Counted from the first letter of the stretch, positions 11,052-19,912 are shown. The stretch: DNA of 50,239 nt from Burkholderiaceae bacterium (GCA_024711155.1 JANJTK010000195.1:1-50239); one strand, 5' to 3'. Notes: generated by a model not told the origin, from the sequence alone. Numbers and translations: made by a program.

Positions 11052-11073
11052 CTCGGCAGGGCCCGCGCGCGGC

Positions 11074-11523
11074 TCAGCTCGGGCGCCCCGGCCAGCGCAG
11101 CAGCGGGCCGAGGGCGTCGAGGGTGTTCTTCAGGATCAGGCCGTACTCGGTGTCGCCTTCCATCACCAGCGCCCGCTCGAAGAACAGCCGGTCGGCGTCC
11201 TCCTCGCCGCGCAGCAGCCGCAGGTAACTGACGGCGTCGGCCACCACCCGCAGCGTGAGCGGCCCCCCGTCGGGCACGGCGCGAAAACCCGAGGACGTGA
11301 GCATCAGGCGGCAGCGCACGCCGAGGTCGCGCACCTCGATCTCGACCACCTGGTCGGCCAGCTGGGCAGCGACGTCGTCGGACAGCTGCGGGCGCAGCAG
11401 CCGGTCGAGCGCGAGTGCCAGCGCGAACGACGGCGGGCGGATCGGCAGGCGGGCGACCAGGTCGCGCAGCACGCCCGGCAAGGGCAGGGCGGTTTGGCGG
11501 GCAGGCGTCATGGCGGTGCTCAT
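11074..11523 (-). CDS. ubiT: SCP2-domain accessory factor of O2-independent ubiquinone synthesis
   Basis: A 149-residue protein with an SCP2-like lipid-binding fold; RLLRPQLSDDVAAQLADQVV and GFRAVPDGGPLTLRVVADA fit UbiT (formerly YhbT). UbiT is thought to bind ubiquinone intermediates for the anaerobic hydroxylation steps. The strongest support is position: it directly follows ubiU and ubiV, ten bases after ubiV, the same partners as in E. coli. The ATG at 11523 gives the family length; a second ATG lies five codons in. Alone, the sequence would only justify calling it an SCP2-domain protein. Confidence 0.85.
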   Translation of the reverse strand: MSTAMTPARQTALPLPGVLRDLVARLPIRPPSFALALALDRLLRPQLSDDVAAQLADQVVEIEVRDLGVRCRLMLTSSGFRAVPDGGPLTLRVVADAVSYLRLLRGEEDADRLFFERALVMEGDTEYGLILKNTLDALGPLLRWPGRPS

Positions 11524-11533
11524 CGTCGCGGGT

Positions 11534-12463
11534 TCAGCTCCAGCTGCGTTCGAGTCCGGGGCGGCGGTGTGCGAAGCCGTCGACGAGCCCGCCGGGCAGG
11601 CTCAGCGCGGCAAGTTCGGAGCGCGCCTCGGCGGCGTCGGCGCCCTGGTTGAGGACGCGCTCGAAACAGCCGAGCACGGTACCGAAATCCTGCGCCACTG
11701 GCGAGAGCCTGACGCGGCTCGCGCCGGCCGCGCGCAGCGCGGCGCCGTCGCCGATCAGGCACTGCTGCCCGGCCGATTGCGTCTGGATGCCGTTCAGTGT
11801 GAGGAACGGTTCGTGCTCGGTGGTCGACAGCAGCAGCCCGTCCGGGTGCTCGATGCAGCGAAAGCCGCAATCGTCCTTGTTCAGGTGAAAGTGCCGCGCC
11901 GTGAAGCAGCGCGCCGAGAACGCCAGCGGCAGTCGGCCGAACGCGAAGGCCTCGCTGTCGATCGGCGTGTCGGCGGCCGGCCCGCCGCGCACCGGGTCGG
12001 CAGGCGGGTTGATCAGCCCGATCGCCTCCAGGCTCAACTCGACCGGCGCCACCCAGCGCACCGCGCCCATGCGCGCGTGCTCGGCGAGCGCGGGCTGGCT
12101 GTAGACGTTGACGTGCGGCCCGAGGACGAACGGCCGCCCGGCGAGCACGCGCAGCGCCGACGCGTCGCCGGCCTCGACCAGGAACTCGTCCTGGGCAGCG
12201 AATCGGCGCACTTCGCGCAGGTCGGCTTCGGAGTCGAGCAGCGCCTGCGTCGCCAGCACGACCTCCTTGCCGCAACTCGCCAGCTCGCGTGCGAGCGCGA
12301 TCCAGTCCTCGTGCTTCATCTCGTGCCGGCGCGAGCAGACCACCTCGCCGAGCACGACGGTGTCGGCCGGGGAATCGGCGACCTGGCCGTAGAACTCGAT
12401 CAGCGTCTTGCGCGGCCAGTAGTAGAGGACCGGGCCGACCGTCAGGCGGATGCGTGACGTCAT
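11534..12463 (-). CDS. ubiV: UbiV, U32-family iron-sulfur protein for O2-independent ubiquinone hydroxylation
   Basis: A 309-residue U32-family protein. The four cysteines expected to bind a 4Fe-4S cluster are present: Cys43 in GEVVCSRRHEMK, then Cys186, Cys199 and Cys203 in ARCFTARHFHLNKDDCGFRC, with the C-x12-C-x3-C spacing known for E. coli UbiV. UbiV forms a heterodimer with UbiU and takes part in the O2-independent hydroxylations of ubiquinone synthesis that use prephenate as oxygen donor. It is not a peptidase, despite the family name. Ten bases separate it from ubiU and ten from ubiT, so the three are almost certainly one operon. Confidence 0.93.
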   Translation of the reverse strand: MTSRIRLTVGPVLYYWPRKTLIEFYGQVADSPADTVVLGEVVCSRRHEMKHEDWIALARELASCGKEVVLATQALLDSEADLREVRRFAAQDEFLVEAGDASALRVLAGRPFVLGPHVNVYSQPALAEHARMGAVRWVAPVELSLEAIGLINPPADPVRGGPAADTPIDSEAFAFGRLPLAFSARCFTARHFHLNKDDCGFRCIEHPDGLLLSTTEHEPFLTLNGIQTQSAGQQCLIGDGAALRAAGASRVRLSPVAQDFGTVLGCFERVLNQGADAAEARSELAALSLPGGLVDGFAHRRPGLERSWS

Positions 12464-12473
12464 TGCGCCCCCG

Positions 12474-13505
12474 TCAACGCCACGACCGGTTGTACGTGCC
12501 GAGCGTGTGCTGCTGGCCCTCGGACCAGCGGCCCAGCGCCGCGATCCACTGGGGCTGCACGCTGAAGCGCGACGGCTGCGCGGCGCAGTGATCGATCGCC
12601 GCGCGCCACACGCGCGTGACCTGCTCGACGTAGGCCGGGCTGCGCTGGCGCCCCTCGATCTTGATCGCGGCCACTCCGTACTCCATCAGCTGCGGCAGCA
12701 CCGCGAGCGTGTTCAGGCTGGTGGGCTCCTCGAGCGCATAGTCGCGCACGCCGTCGACTTCGAAGCGACCCTTGCACAGCGTCGGGTAGCCGCGCGGCTC
12801 GTCGGGCGAGTAGGAGTCGATCAGCACCTCGTTCAGGCGTGCGCGCACGCCGTCGGGCGCGTCCTCCCAGCGCACCGCCGACGGCGGCGAGCACACGCCG
12901 GCCGTGTTCGGCGACTGGCCGGTGGCGTACGACGACAGCGCGCAGCGTCCCTCGACCATCACGCACAGGCTGCCGAAGCCGAACACCTCGATCTCGGCCG
13001 ACGTGTTGCGGCAGACGTGGCCGACCTGCGACAGCGTGAGCACGCGCGGCAGCACTGCGCGCTGGATGCCGTAGCGCTCGCGATAGAACTCGATTGCGTC
13101 GTAGGTGGTCGCCGACGCCTGCACCGACAGGTGCAGCCGCAGCTGCGGCTGGTGGTCGCGCGCATAGGCGAGCACGGCGGTGTCGGCGCAGATCAGCGCG
13201 TCCGCGCCCATTTCGGCAGCGGTGTCGACCGCCCGCCACCAGCGCTGCGGCTCGCGCGCGTCGGCGAAGGTGTTCAGCGCCATCAGCACCTGCGCGCCGC
13301 GCGCATGGGCGTAGGCGACACCCTCGCGCGCCTGCGCGAGGTCGAAATTGAGGCCGGCGAAGTTGCGCGCGTTGGTCGCGTCCTTCAGGCCCATGTAGAC
13401 GGCGTCGGCGCCGGCGTCGACCGCGAGCTTGAGTGCGCGCAGCGACCCGGCGGGGCAGACGAGGTGGGGCTTGCGGACCCCGTTCGCGTGGCTTTCGTTG
13501 GTCAT
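12474..13505 (-). CDS. ubiU: UbiU, U32-family iron-sulfur protein for O2-independent ubiquinone hydroxylation
   Basis: A 343-residue U32-family protein beginning near KPHLVCPAGSLRALKLAVD. Cys181, Cys188, Cys205 and Cys244 have spacings x6, x16 and x38, identical to the cluster-binding cysteines of E. coli UbiU. The U32 signature region EIEVFGFGSLCVMVEGRC contains the first two. It acts with UbiV in ubiquinone synthesis without oxygen, so this organism probably respires anaerobically (nitrate or another acceptor). It is first in the minus-strand ubiU-ubiV-ubiT-purU run and diverges from a MarR regulator. I saw no FNR box (TTGAT-N4-ATCAA) in the 147-base gap before it. Confidence 0.94.
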   Translation of the reverse strand: MTNESHANGVRKPHLVCPAGSLRALKLAVDAGADAVYMGLKDATNARNFAGLNFDLAQAREGVAYAHARGAQVLMALNTFADAREPQRWWRAVDTAAEMGADALICADTAVLAYARDHQPQLRLHLSVQASATTYDAIEFYRERYGIQRAVLPRVLTLSQVGHVCRNTSAEIEVFGFGSLCVMVEGRCALSSYATGQSPNTAGVCSPPSAVRWEDAPDGVRARLNEVLIDSYSPDEPRGYPTLCKGRFEVDGVRDYALEEPTSLNTLAVLPQLMEYGVAAIKIEGRQRSPAYVEQVTRVWRAAIDHCAAQPSRFSVQPQWIAALGRWSEGQQHTLGTYNRSWR

Positions 13506-13652
13506 CGGGTTCAGCCAATCGAGGTGCGGAAGTTAGCCGCGCCGGTGGCCGGCGGGCACGTGGCGCCGCTCGCGGCGGGAGCGGGCCCGTCGGCAACGCG
13601 GCAACTTTCGCAGATAATCCGGCAGTTTACGCGCCTTTGCAGCCCGACCCTG
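13506..13652. promoter_or_regulatory. Divergent promoter region between ubiU and the MarR gene
   Basis: This gap must hold both promoters. On the plus strand GATAAT (13613-13618) is a five-of-six -10 match about 35 bases before the MarR ATG, without an obvious -35. On the minus strand the same AT-rich patch reads GGATTATC. No FNR-type palindrome is visible, although ubiU genes are often induced without oxygen in other species. Confidence 0.35.
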
Positions 13653-14195
13653 ATGAGCGCTCCGCCTTTTCCCACTGCCGCCGCTGCCGCCGCGCCCGCG
13701 CTGCGCGAGGCGCCCGGGCGAGCGCTCGAAACGCCCGGCGCCGTCGAGGTGCTGCAGAACTTCCGGATCATTTTCCGGTCGGCGCGCCGCCACTTCCACG
13801 AGGTCGAGGAGCGCTGCGGCCTGAGCGGTTCGCAGCTGTGGGCGCTGTCGGTCGTCGCCGGCGCCCCGGGAATCCGGGTCAAGGACCTGGCGCGGGCCAT
13901 GGCGATCCAGCAGTCGACGGCGAGCAACCTGGTCGAGCAGCTGGTTCGCGCCGGACTCGTAAGTCGCTCTCGCGCCAAGCCCGACCAGCGCACGGTCCAG
14001 CTGCACATGACCGAAGCGGGCGCGGCGGTCGTCGGACAGGCCCCGAGTCCGCTGGTCGGCATGCTGGCCGACGCACTGTCGCGGCTCGATCCGGCGCGGC
14101 TGGCACTGCTCAACGACCTGCTGCTGGAACTGGTCCGCACGATGCGCGAGGCCGACCTGTCGGCGCGCCACACACCGCTGGCCGACATCCGGTAG
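13653..14195 (+). CDS. MarR-family transcriptional regulator
   Basis: A 180-residue winged-helix protein. After a low-complexity Ala/Pro N-terminus it reads NFRIIFRSARRHFHEVEERC, then LSGSQLWALSVVAGAPGIRV, with the recognition helix in AIQQSTASNLVEQLVRAGLV and the wing in SRSRAKPDQRTVQLHMTEAG, a standard MarR layout. MarR dimers usually repress a neighbouring gene and release DNA when they bind a small aromatic or acyl ligand. Plausible targets are the downstream tauABC-type genes, the divergent ubiU operon or itself. The frame is open far upstream through antisense of ubiU; the ATG at 13653 is the first start after that gene. It ends in TAG. Confidence 0.87.
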   Translation: MSAPPFPTAAAAAAPALREAPGRALETPGAVEVLQNFRIIFRSARRHFHEVEERCGLSGSQLWALSVVAGAPGIRVKDLARAMAIQQSTASNLVEQLVRAGLVSRSRAKPDQRTVQLHMTEAGAAVVGQAPSPLVGMLADALSRLDPARLALLNDLLLELVRTMREADLSARHTPLADIR

Positions 14196-14261
14196 CCGAC
14201 GCCGTCCCGAGCCGCCGCGTTCCGTATTCGCGCAATCGGGTGCGCAGGCGCGGGCCCGCCC

Positions 14262-14290
14262 TTCTCAAAGCCGGTCCCGGCGATTACGCT
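14262..14290 (+). promoter_or_regulatory. Weak candidate promoter of the tauABC-type operon
   Basis: TTCTCA (14262-14267) and TACGCT (14285-14290) have a 17-base spacer and lie about 30 bases before the ATG at 14321. Match quality is poor, so read-through from the MarR gene is equally possible. Confidence 0.22.
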
Positions 14291-14320
14291 GGCTGCACTT
14301 CCAGCAGAGGAGGAGACGTC

Positions 14321-15331
14321 ATGAAAAAGGCTCTCGTTGCGGCCCTGTCCGCGCTCGCCCTGTTCGCGACCGGGAGCGCCCAGTCGCAGGCGAAGAAGGA
14401 AGTCACGATCGCCTACCAGGACATGAATGTTCCCTACCGGGCGGCGATGGAGTCGGGAGCGATCGAGAAGGCGACCGGCTACCGGATCCACTGGAAGTTC
14501 ATCCCCGGCGGCGGCGACGTGATCCGCGCGATGGGATCGGGCGACATCCACGTCGGCGAGGCGGGTTCGTCGCCGATCGCCGCGGCCGTTTCGCAGGGGC
14601 TCGAGATCGAGCTCTTCTGGATCCTCGACGACATCGCCGACGCCGAGGCGCTGGTCGCGCGCAACGGCTCGGGCGTCGGCAAGGTCGCCGACCTGAAGGG
14701 CAAGCGCGTCGGCGTGCCCTTCGTGTCGACCACGCACTATCACCTCCTCTATGCGCTCGAGCGCGCCGGCGTGGACCCGAAGACCGTGGACATCCGCAAC
14801 ATGCCGCCGCCGCAGATCGGCGCGGCCTGGGAGCGGGGCGACATCGACGCCACCTTCGTGTGGGATCCGGTGCTCGCGCGCGTGAAGGCGAACGGCAAGG
14901 TGCTGGTGACTTCGGGCGAGCTCACGAAGGCCGGCCGGCCGACCTTCGACGGCTTCGTCGTGGCGCGCAAGTTCGCGCGCGAGCACCCGGAGTTCATGGT
15001 CGCGTTCGTCAAGGCGCTCGCCCGCGCCGACGCCGACTATCGGGCCAACCGCGCGAAGTGGACTGCCGATTCGCCGGCGGTGAAGGCAGTCGCGAAGTGG
15101 ACCAAGGCCGACGCGGCCAACGTGCCGGCGGCGATGGCGCTGTACCGGTTCCCGACGCTGGAGGACCAGCTGTCGAAGGCGTGGCTCGGCGGCGGCAAGG
15201 ACGGCGGCGCGGCGCGCGCGCTGGCCGACACGTCGGCGTTCCTGAAGGCGCAGGGCCGGGTCCAGTCGCTCGCGGCCGACTATTCGAAGTTCGTCAATCC
15301 GGCCTTCGTGCAGAAGGCGCTCGGCAAGTGA
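14321..15331 (+). CDS. tauA: TauA-type periplasmic substrate-binding protein (taurine/sulfonate family)
   Basis: A 336-residue secreted binding protein. [20 protein letters not shown] is a clear Sec signal peptide, probably cut after SAQSQA. The mature part resembles Tau[61 protein letters not shown] and [17 protein letters not shown]. It should capture taurine or a related sulfonate in the periplasm and deliver it to TauBC. The ATG follows a very strong ribosome site (GAGGAGGAG, 14307-14315). No tauD dioxygenase is in the window, so the substrate may be used by another route or may not be taurine. Confidence 0.86.
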   Translation: MKKALVAALSALALFATGSAQSQAKKEVTIAYQDMNVPYRAAMESGAIEKATGYRIHWKFIPGGGDVIRAMGSGDIHVGEAGSSPIAAAVSQGLEIELFWILDDIADAEALVARNGSGVGKVADLKGKRVGVPFVSTTHYHLLYALERAGVDPKTVDIRNMPPPQIGAAWERGDIDATFVWDPVLARVKANGKVLVTSGELTKAGRPTFDGFVVARKFAREHPEFMVAFVKALARADADYRANRAKWTADSPAVKAVAKWTKADAANVPAAMALYRFPTLEDQLSKAWLGGGKDGGAARALADTSAFLKAQGRVQSLAADYSKFVNPAFVQKALGK

Positions 15332-15383
15332 GCGGAGGCGGCCGTGGCGCGGGCGGCGCCGCCCGCGCGGCGGCGGGCGGCTG

Positions 15384-16160
15384 ATGCCGCACCTGTCGAT
15401 CCGCGGGCTGTCGATCCACTACGAAACCCGCGACGGACCGCTCGCGGCGCTGGCGGGCGTCGACCTGGAGATCGCCGACGGCGAATTCGTCGTCGCGCTC
15501 GGCGCCTCCGGGTGCGGCAAGACGACCCTGCTCAACGCGATCGCCGGCTTCATCGCGCCCGGCGAGGGAGAGATCGCCCTCGACGGCCGGCCGGTGCGCG
15601 GGCCCGGGGCCGACCGCGGGGTCGTGTTCCAGAAGCACGCGCTGATGCCCTGGCTCGACGTCGTGCACAACGTCGAGTTCGGGCTGCGCATGCGCGGCGT
15701 GGCGCGCGCGCGCCGGCGGCAGGTGGCGCTCGAGAAGCTCGCGCTGGTCGGGCTCGAGCGCTTCGCCGACCGGCCGGTCTACGAGCTGTCGGGGGGCATG
15801 CAGCAGCGGGTCGGGATCGCGCGCGCACTCGCCAGCGACCCGGCGCTGCTGCTGATGGACGAACCGCTCGGGGCGCTCGACGCGCTGACGCGGGAGACGA
15901 TCCAGACGCTGGTCCTCGACGTCTGGGCGGCGGCGCGCAAGAGCGTCTTCTTCATCACGCACAGCGTCGAGGAGGCGCTCGTCCTCGCCACCGGGCTGGT
16001 CGTCATGAGCCCGTCGCCGGGGCGGATCACGCATCGCTTCCGGCTGCCGTTCTCGGCGCGCTACGTCGAGACGCGCGATGCGCGGGCGGTCAAGTCCGAC
16101 CCGGAATTCATCCGCATGCGCGAAGAGATCCTCGCGATCGTGCAGCAGCGCGGCCACTGA
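15384..16160 (+). CDS. tauB: TauB-type ABC transporter ATP-binding protein
   Basis: A 258-residue ATPase with Walker [11 protein letters not shown]-loop [14 protein letters not shown], signature [15 protein letters not shown], Walker [15 protein letters not shown] and switch His in [11 protein letters not shown]. These fit the nitrate/sulfonate/taurine importer subfamily. It powers uptake with the permease encoded next. It starts 52 bases after the binding-protein gene; the gap contains a C/G-rich stretch that may set expression levels between the two. The permease follows after ten bases, with a GGGGCGGGA ribosome site. Confidence 0.92.
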   Translation: MPHLSIRGLSIHYETRDGPLAALAGVDLEIADGEFVVALGASGCGKTTLLNAIAGFIAPGEGEIALDGRPVRGPGADRGVVFQKHALMPWLDVVHNVEFGLRMRGVARARRRQVALEKLALVGLERFADRPVYELSGGMQQRVGIARALASDPALLLMDEPLGALDALTRETIQTLVLDVWAAARKSVFFITHSVEEALVLATGLVVMSPSPGRITHRFRLPFSARYVETRDARAVKSDPEFIRMREEILAIVQQRGH

Positions 16161-16170
16161 AGGGGCGGGA

Positions 16171-16998
16171 ATGCCGATCGACCACGATCCGGACGGCGAG
16201 GCGCCGCGCACGTCGGGCTTCCGCGTGCCCGGGGCGGGGCCGACCGCGACGATCAGCGTAGTCACGGTCGTCGTGCTGCTGCTGCTGTGGTTCGTCGCGA
16301 CCAACGCCGGCTGGATCCGCTCGCTGTTCCTGCCGACTCCGCAGGCGGTGCTGGCGCAGTTCGTCGAGTATCTCGACGGCACCGCCAACGACCGCCCGCT
16401 GTGGGAGCACTTCGCGTGGAGCATGCTGCGCGTCTTCAGCGCGTTCGCGCTCGCGTGCCTGACCGCGATTCCGCTCGGCATCGCGATGGGCGTCTCGCGC
16501 GTCGCGCGCGGCATCTTCGACCCGCCGCTCGAGTTCTACCGGCCGCTGCCGCCGCTGGCTTACCTGCCGCTGATCATCATCTGGTTCGGCATCGACGAGG
16601 CGCCGAAGGTCATCCTGATCTACCTCGCCTGCTTCGCCCCGCTTGCGCTCGCGGCGCGCTCCGGCATGCGCAGCGCCTCGCAGGAACAGATGCACGCGGC
16701 GTATTCGCTCGGTGCGAGCCGCTGGCAGGTGATCCGGCACGTGATCCTGCCGTCGGCGATGCCCGAGATCATCGTCGGGATGCGCATCGCGATCGGCTTC
16801 GGCTGGACGACGCTGGTGGCCGCCGAAATGGTCGCCGCCAACCTCGGCCTCGGCCAGATGGTGCTGAACGCCTCCAACTTCCTGCGCACCGACATCGTGA
16901 TCATGGGCATCTTCGTGATCGGCGCGGTGGCCTGGCTGTTCGACCTGCTGATGCGCGCGGTCGAGCGCCGCGTCGTGCCCTGGAAAGGCCAGGGCTGA
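16171..16998 (+). CDS. tauC: TauC-type ABC transporter permease
   Basis: A 275-residue inner-membrane permease with about six hydrophobic segments, the first being ISVVTVVVLLLLWFVATNAG. The cytoplasmic EAA loop that contacts the ATPase is AAYSLGASRWQVIRHVILPS. The family region FYRPLPPLAYLPLIIIWFGI is typical of TauC/SsuC. The longer open frame back to 16078 overlaps tauB and is rejected: the ATG at 16171 has a ribosome site and gives the normal family length. It completes a binding protein, ATPase and permease set. Transcription probably ends before the next gene, which has its own -10. Confidence 0.9.
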   Translation: MPIDHDPDGEAPRTSGFRVPGAGPTATISVVTVVVLLLLWFVATNAGWIRSLFLPTPQAVLAQFVEYLDGTANDRPLWEHFAWSMLRVFSAFALACLTAIPLGIAMGVSRVARGIFDPPLEFYRPLPPLAYLPLIIIWFGIDEAPKVILIYLACFAPLALAARSGMRSASQEQMHAAYSLGASRWQVIRHVILPSAMPEIIVGMRIAIGFGWTTLVAAEMVAANLGLGQMVLNASNFLRTDIVIMGIFVIGAVAWLFDLLMRAVERRVVPWKGQG

Positions 16999-17030
16999 AC
17001 CGGTGGCGCGCGGGGGCAGGCCGCGCGTTT

Positions 17031-17039
17031 TGCTAAAAT
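17031..17039 (+). promoter_or_regulatory. Candidate extended -10 promoter before the OmpA-like gene
   Basis: TGC-TAAAAT has the TGn extension and five of six -10 matches, in a GC-rich gap after tauC. No -35 is visible, which extended -10 promoters can tolerate. It would give a leader of roughly 75-80 bases. Confidence 0.4.
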
Positions 17040-17123
17040 GCCGGTCTCCCTCCCGATCAGAGCGCGCCCGGCCGGCCCCTCGAGTTGGTCGGCCCGCGCG
17101 CGCCATGCAAGCCAGGAGATCGC

Positions 17124-17564
17124 ATGCAGGAGAAGGTTCAGGCGGCCCCCCCCATCGGGGAGGCGGTTGCCGCGGCGTCGGACTCCGTCCGCATCTACTT
17201 CGAGGGCGATTCGGTCAGCGTCGCCGATCGCTTCCTCGAGCTCATTCGCGAGCAGGCCGAGCGTTTCAAGGCCGGCCCCGGGGGGACGCTGATCGTCTCG
17301 GGTCACGCGAACCCGGCGGGCGACCCCGACGACGCGGTGCGTCTGAGCATGAACCGCACCGAGGTGGTCGCGGGCTTGCTCGAGCGCTTCGGCATCCAGA
17401 GCCACCGCATCGTGCGCGTCAGCCACGGCGCCAATGCGCCGCTGGCCGACCTCGACGACGAATCGAGCCGTTGGGCCAACCGCTGCGTCGAGATCCGCTG
17501 CGGGGCGCTCACGCCGCGCAAGCCGGTCTGGTCGCAACGACTGCGCAAGCCGGTTGCCGGTTGA
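17124..17564 (+). CDS. OmpA-like domain protein without signal peptide or membrane anchor
   Basis: A 146-residue protein almost entirely made of an OmpA/MotB-like C-terminal domain: VRIYFEGDSVSVADRF, LIVSGHANPAGD, LSMNRTEVVAGLLERFGI and RWANRCVEI. Members normally bind peptidoglycan from the periplasm. Here neither the ATG at 17124 (ribosome site CAGGAGAT) nor the upstream TTG at 17085 gives a signal peptide, lipobox or transmembrane helix. The Asp of the GHxDxxG motif that contacts diaminopimelate is replaced by Asn63 by my alignment, while the partner Arg (Arg78) is kept. The protein may therefore not bind cell wall. It stands alone between tauC and uvrD; function unknown. Confidence 0.75.
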   Translation: MQEKVQAAPPIGEAVAAASDSVRIYFEGDSVSVADRFLELIREQAERFKAGPGGTLIVSGHANPAGDPDDAVRLSMNRTEVVAGLLERFGIQSHRIVRVSHGANAPLADLDDESSRWANRCVEIRCGALTPRKPVWSQRLRKPVAG

Positions 17565-17613
17565 GCGCCCGCCGGCGCCGGCCGCGCTGCCACCGGTCGT
17601 CGCGTCGCAATCG

Positions 17614-19884
17614 ATGTCGAAGCTGCTCGCGCACCTGAACGAGCGGCAACTCGCCGCCGTGACGCTGCCGGCGAGCCATGCGCTGGTGCTGGCCGGCGCG
17701 GGCAGCGGCAAGACGCGCGTGCTGACGACGCGCATCGCGTGGCTGATCTCGACCGGCCAGGTGGCGCCGCACGGCGTGCTCGCCGTCACGTTCACGAACA
17801 AGGCGGCGCGCGAGATGCTCGCGCGCATCTCGGCGATGCTGCCGATCGACACGCGCGGCATGTGGGTCGGCACCTTCCACGGCCTGTGCAACCGGATGCT
17901 GCGCGCGCACCATCGCGACGCCGGGTTGCCGCAGTCGTTCCAGATCCTCGACGCGCAGGACCAGCTCGCGGCGATCAAGCGCCTGCTGAAGGCGGCCGGG
18001 GTCGACGACGAGAAGTTCCCGCCCCGCAGCGTGCAGCAGTTCGTCAACCACGCCAAGGAGCAGGGCCTGCGGCCGCCGCGGGTCGAGGCAGGCGACGACT
18101 ACTCGCGCCGGCTGGTCGAACTGTACGCGGCCTACGACGCGCAGTGCCAGCGCGAGGGCGTGGTGGATTTCGCCGAACTGCTGCTGCGCAGCCACGAACT
18201 GCTCGAGCGCAACCAGCTGCTGCGCGAGCATTACCAGCAGCGCTTCCGGCACATCCTGGTCGACGAGTTCCAGGACACCAACGCGCTGCAGTATCGCTGG
18301 CTGAAGCTGCTCGCGGGCGAATCCGCCGCGCTGTTCGCGGTCGGCGACGACGACCAGAGCATCTACGCGTTCCGCGGCGCGGACGTCGCGAACATGGCGG
18401 CGTTCGAGCGCGAATTCCGCGTCGCGCACCTGATCAAGCTCGAGCAGAACTACCGCTCGCACGGCAACATCCTCGACTGCGCGAACGCGCTGATCTCGCA
18501 CAACAGCCGGCGCCTGGGGAAGAGCCTGTGGACCGACGCCGGCCACGGCGAACCGGTGCGCGTGCGCGAGTCGCTCACCGACGCGCAGGAGGCGCAGTGG
18601 GTGGTCGAGGAGGTTCGCGCGCTCGTCGGCGAGGGATGGGCGCGCAGCGACGTCGCCGTCCTGTACCGCTCGAACGCGCAGTCGCGCGTGATCGAGCACG
18701 CGCTGTTCTCGGCCGGCGTCGCCTATCGCGTCTACGGCGGGTTGCGCTTCTTCGAGCGCGCCGAGATCAAGCACGCGCTCGCGTACCTGCGGCTGCTCGA
18801 GAACCCGGACGACGACGGCGCGTTTCTGCGCGTCGTGAACTTCCCGGCGCGCGGGATCGGCGCGCGCACGCTCGAGGCGCTGCAGGACGCGGCGCGCTTC
18901 GCGGGGAGCGGCCTCTTCGCAGCGGCGGCGGGGATGGGCGGCACGGCCGCCGGCAAGCTCGCAGGCTTCACCGCGCTCGTCGAGCGGCTGCGCGCCGAGA
19001 CGCGCGCGCTGTCGCTGCCCGAAGTCGTCGAGCACGTGATCGAGCGCTCCGGGCTGCTCGCGCACTACCGCTCCGAGCGCGAGGGGCAGGACCGCATCGA
19101 GAACCTGCGCGAGCTCGTCAACGCGGCCGCCGCGTTCCTCGCGGAGGAGGGGGGCGCGAGCGGCGCGCCGCCGCGCGACGCGCAACCGGACGCCGCGGCG
19201 CCGGCGTCGACGCCGCTGGCGGCGTTCCTGTCGCACGCGTCGCTCGAAGCCGGCGAGAACCAGGCCGGCGAGGGGGCCGACGCAGTGCAGCTGATGACCG
19301 TGCACGCGGCCAAGGGGCTCGAATTCGACGCCGTGATCGTCACCGGGCTCGAGGAAGGGCTGTTCCCGCACGAGAACTCGGTCGCCGAGCCCGAGGGGCT
19401 CGAGGAGGAGCGGCGGCTGATGTACGTCGCGATCACGCGCGCGCGGCGGCGCCTGTACCTGTCGTTCGCGCAGACGCGCATGCTGCACGGACAGACGCGC
19501 TACAGCGTGCGTTCGCGCTTCCTCGACGAGTTGCCCGCGGAACTGCTCAAGTGGCTGACGCCGCGCGCCCAGGCGGCGCCGGCAAGCTGGCGCGAGGGTT
19601 GGGGCGGCGCCTGGGAGGGCATCGGGCGGCCGGCGGGCAAGGCGCGCGCGCACCCGGGCGGCGAACCACTGCGGCCCTCGGCCGCTGACCAGCGCGCAGC
19701 GCAGCGTTTCGACCGCGGCGTCGCTTTCCGCGTCGGCCAGGGCGTCGTGCACGCGCGCTTCGGCGAGGGCGTGATCGTCGGCATCGAGGGCAGCGGCGAC
19801 GACGCTCGCGTGCAGGTCAATTTCGGCCGCGAGGGACTGAAGTGGCTCGCGCTGTCGGTGGCGCGGCTCGAGGCGGTGGGCTGA
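17614..19884 (+). CDS. uvrD: UvrD/Rep-family DNA helicase
   Basis: A 756-residue superfamily 1A helicase with all core motifs: Walker A GAGSGKTR near residue 30, TFTNKAAREM, VGTFHGLCNRM, LVDEFQDTN, VGDDDQSIYAFRGAD, LEQNYRSHGNIL, LMTVHAAKGLEFD and VAITRARRRLYLS. It unwinds DNA 3'-5' in mismatch and nucleotide-excision repair. The C-terminal region (RVGQGVVHARFGEGVIVGIEG) matches the Tudor-like tail of UvrD/PcrA. The ATG at 17614 begins MSKLLAHLNERQLAAV, a normal start; the longer frame upstream overlaps the OmpA-like gene and is not conserved-looking. Rep is the main alternative, but the C-terminal tail favours UvrD. Confidence 0.92.
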   Translation: MSKLLAHLNERQLAAVTLPASHALVLAGAGSGKTRVLTTRIAWLISTGQVAPHGVLAVTFTNKAAREMLARISAMLPIDTRGMWVGTFHGLCNRMLRAHHRDAGLPQSFQILDAQDQLAAIKRLLKAAGVDDEKFPPRSVQQFVNHAKEQGLRPPRVEAGDDYSRRLVELYAAYDAQCQREGVVDFAELLLRSHELLERNQLLREHYQQRFRHILVDEFQDTNALQYRWLKLLAGESAALFAVGDDDQSIYAFRGADVANMAAFEREFRVAHLIKLEQNYRSHGNILDCANALISHNSRRLGKSLWTDAGHGEPVRVRESLTDAQEAQWVVEEVRALVGEGWARSDVAVLYRSNAQSRVIEHALFSAGVAYRVYGGLRFFERAEIKHALAYLRLLENPDDDGAFLRVVNFPARGIGARTLEALQDAARFAGSGLFAAAAGMGGTAAGKLAGFTALVERLRAETRALSLPEVVEHVIERSGLLAHYRSEREGQDRIENLRELVNAAAAFLAEEGGASGAPPRDAQPDAAAPASTPLAAFLSHASLEAGENQAGEGADAVQLMTVHAAKGLEFDAVIVTGLEEGLFPHENSVAEPEGLEEERRLMYVAITRARRRLYLSFAQTRMLHGQTRYSVRSRFLDELPAELLKWLTPRAQAAPASWREGWGGAWEGIGRPAGKARAHPGGEPLRPSAADQRAAQRFDRGVAFRVGQGVVHARFGEGVIVGIEGSGDDARVQVNFGREGLKWLALSVARLEAVG

Positions 19885-19893
19885 CGCAGGTCG

Positions 19894-19909
19894 CGCGCGC
19901 CGGCGCGCG
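19894..19909. terminator. Palindrome between convergent uvrD and membrane-protein genes
   Basis: A perfect 16-base palindrome, CGCGCGCCGGCGCGCG, fills most of the 28-base gap between two converging stop codons. It lacks a loop and a T-run, so a role as bidirectional terminator is only suggested by position. Confidence 0.3.
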
Positions 19910-19912
19910 GGT

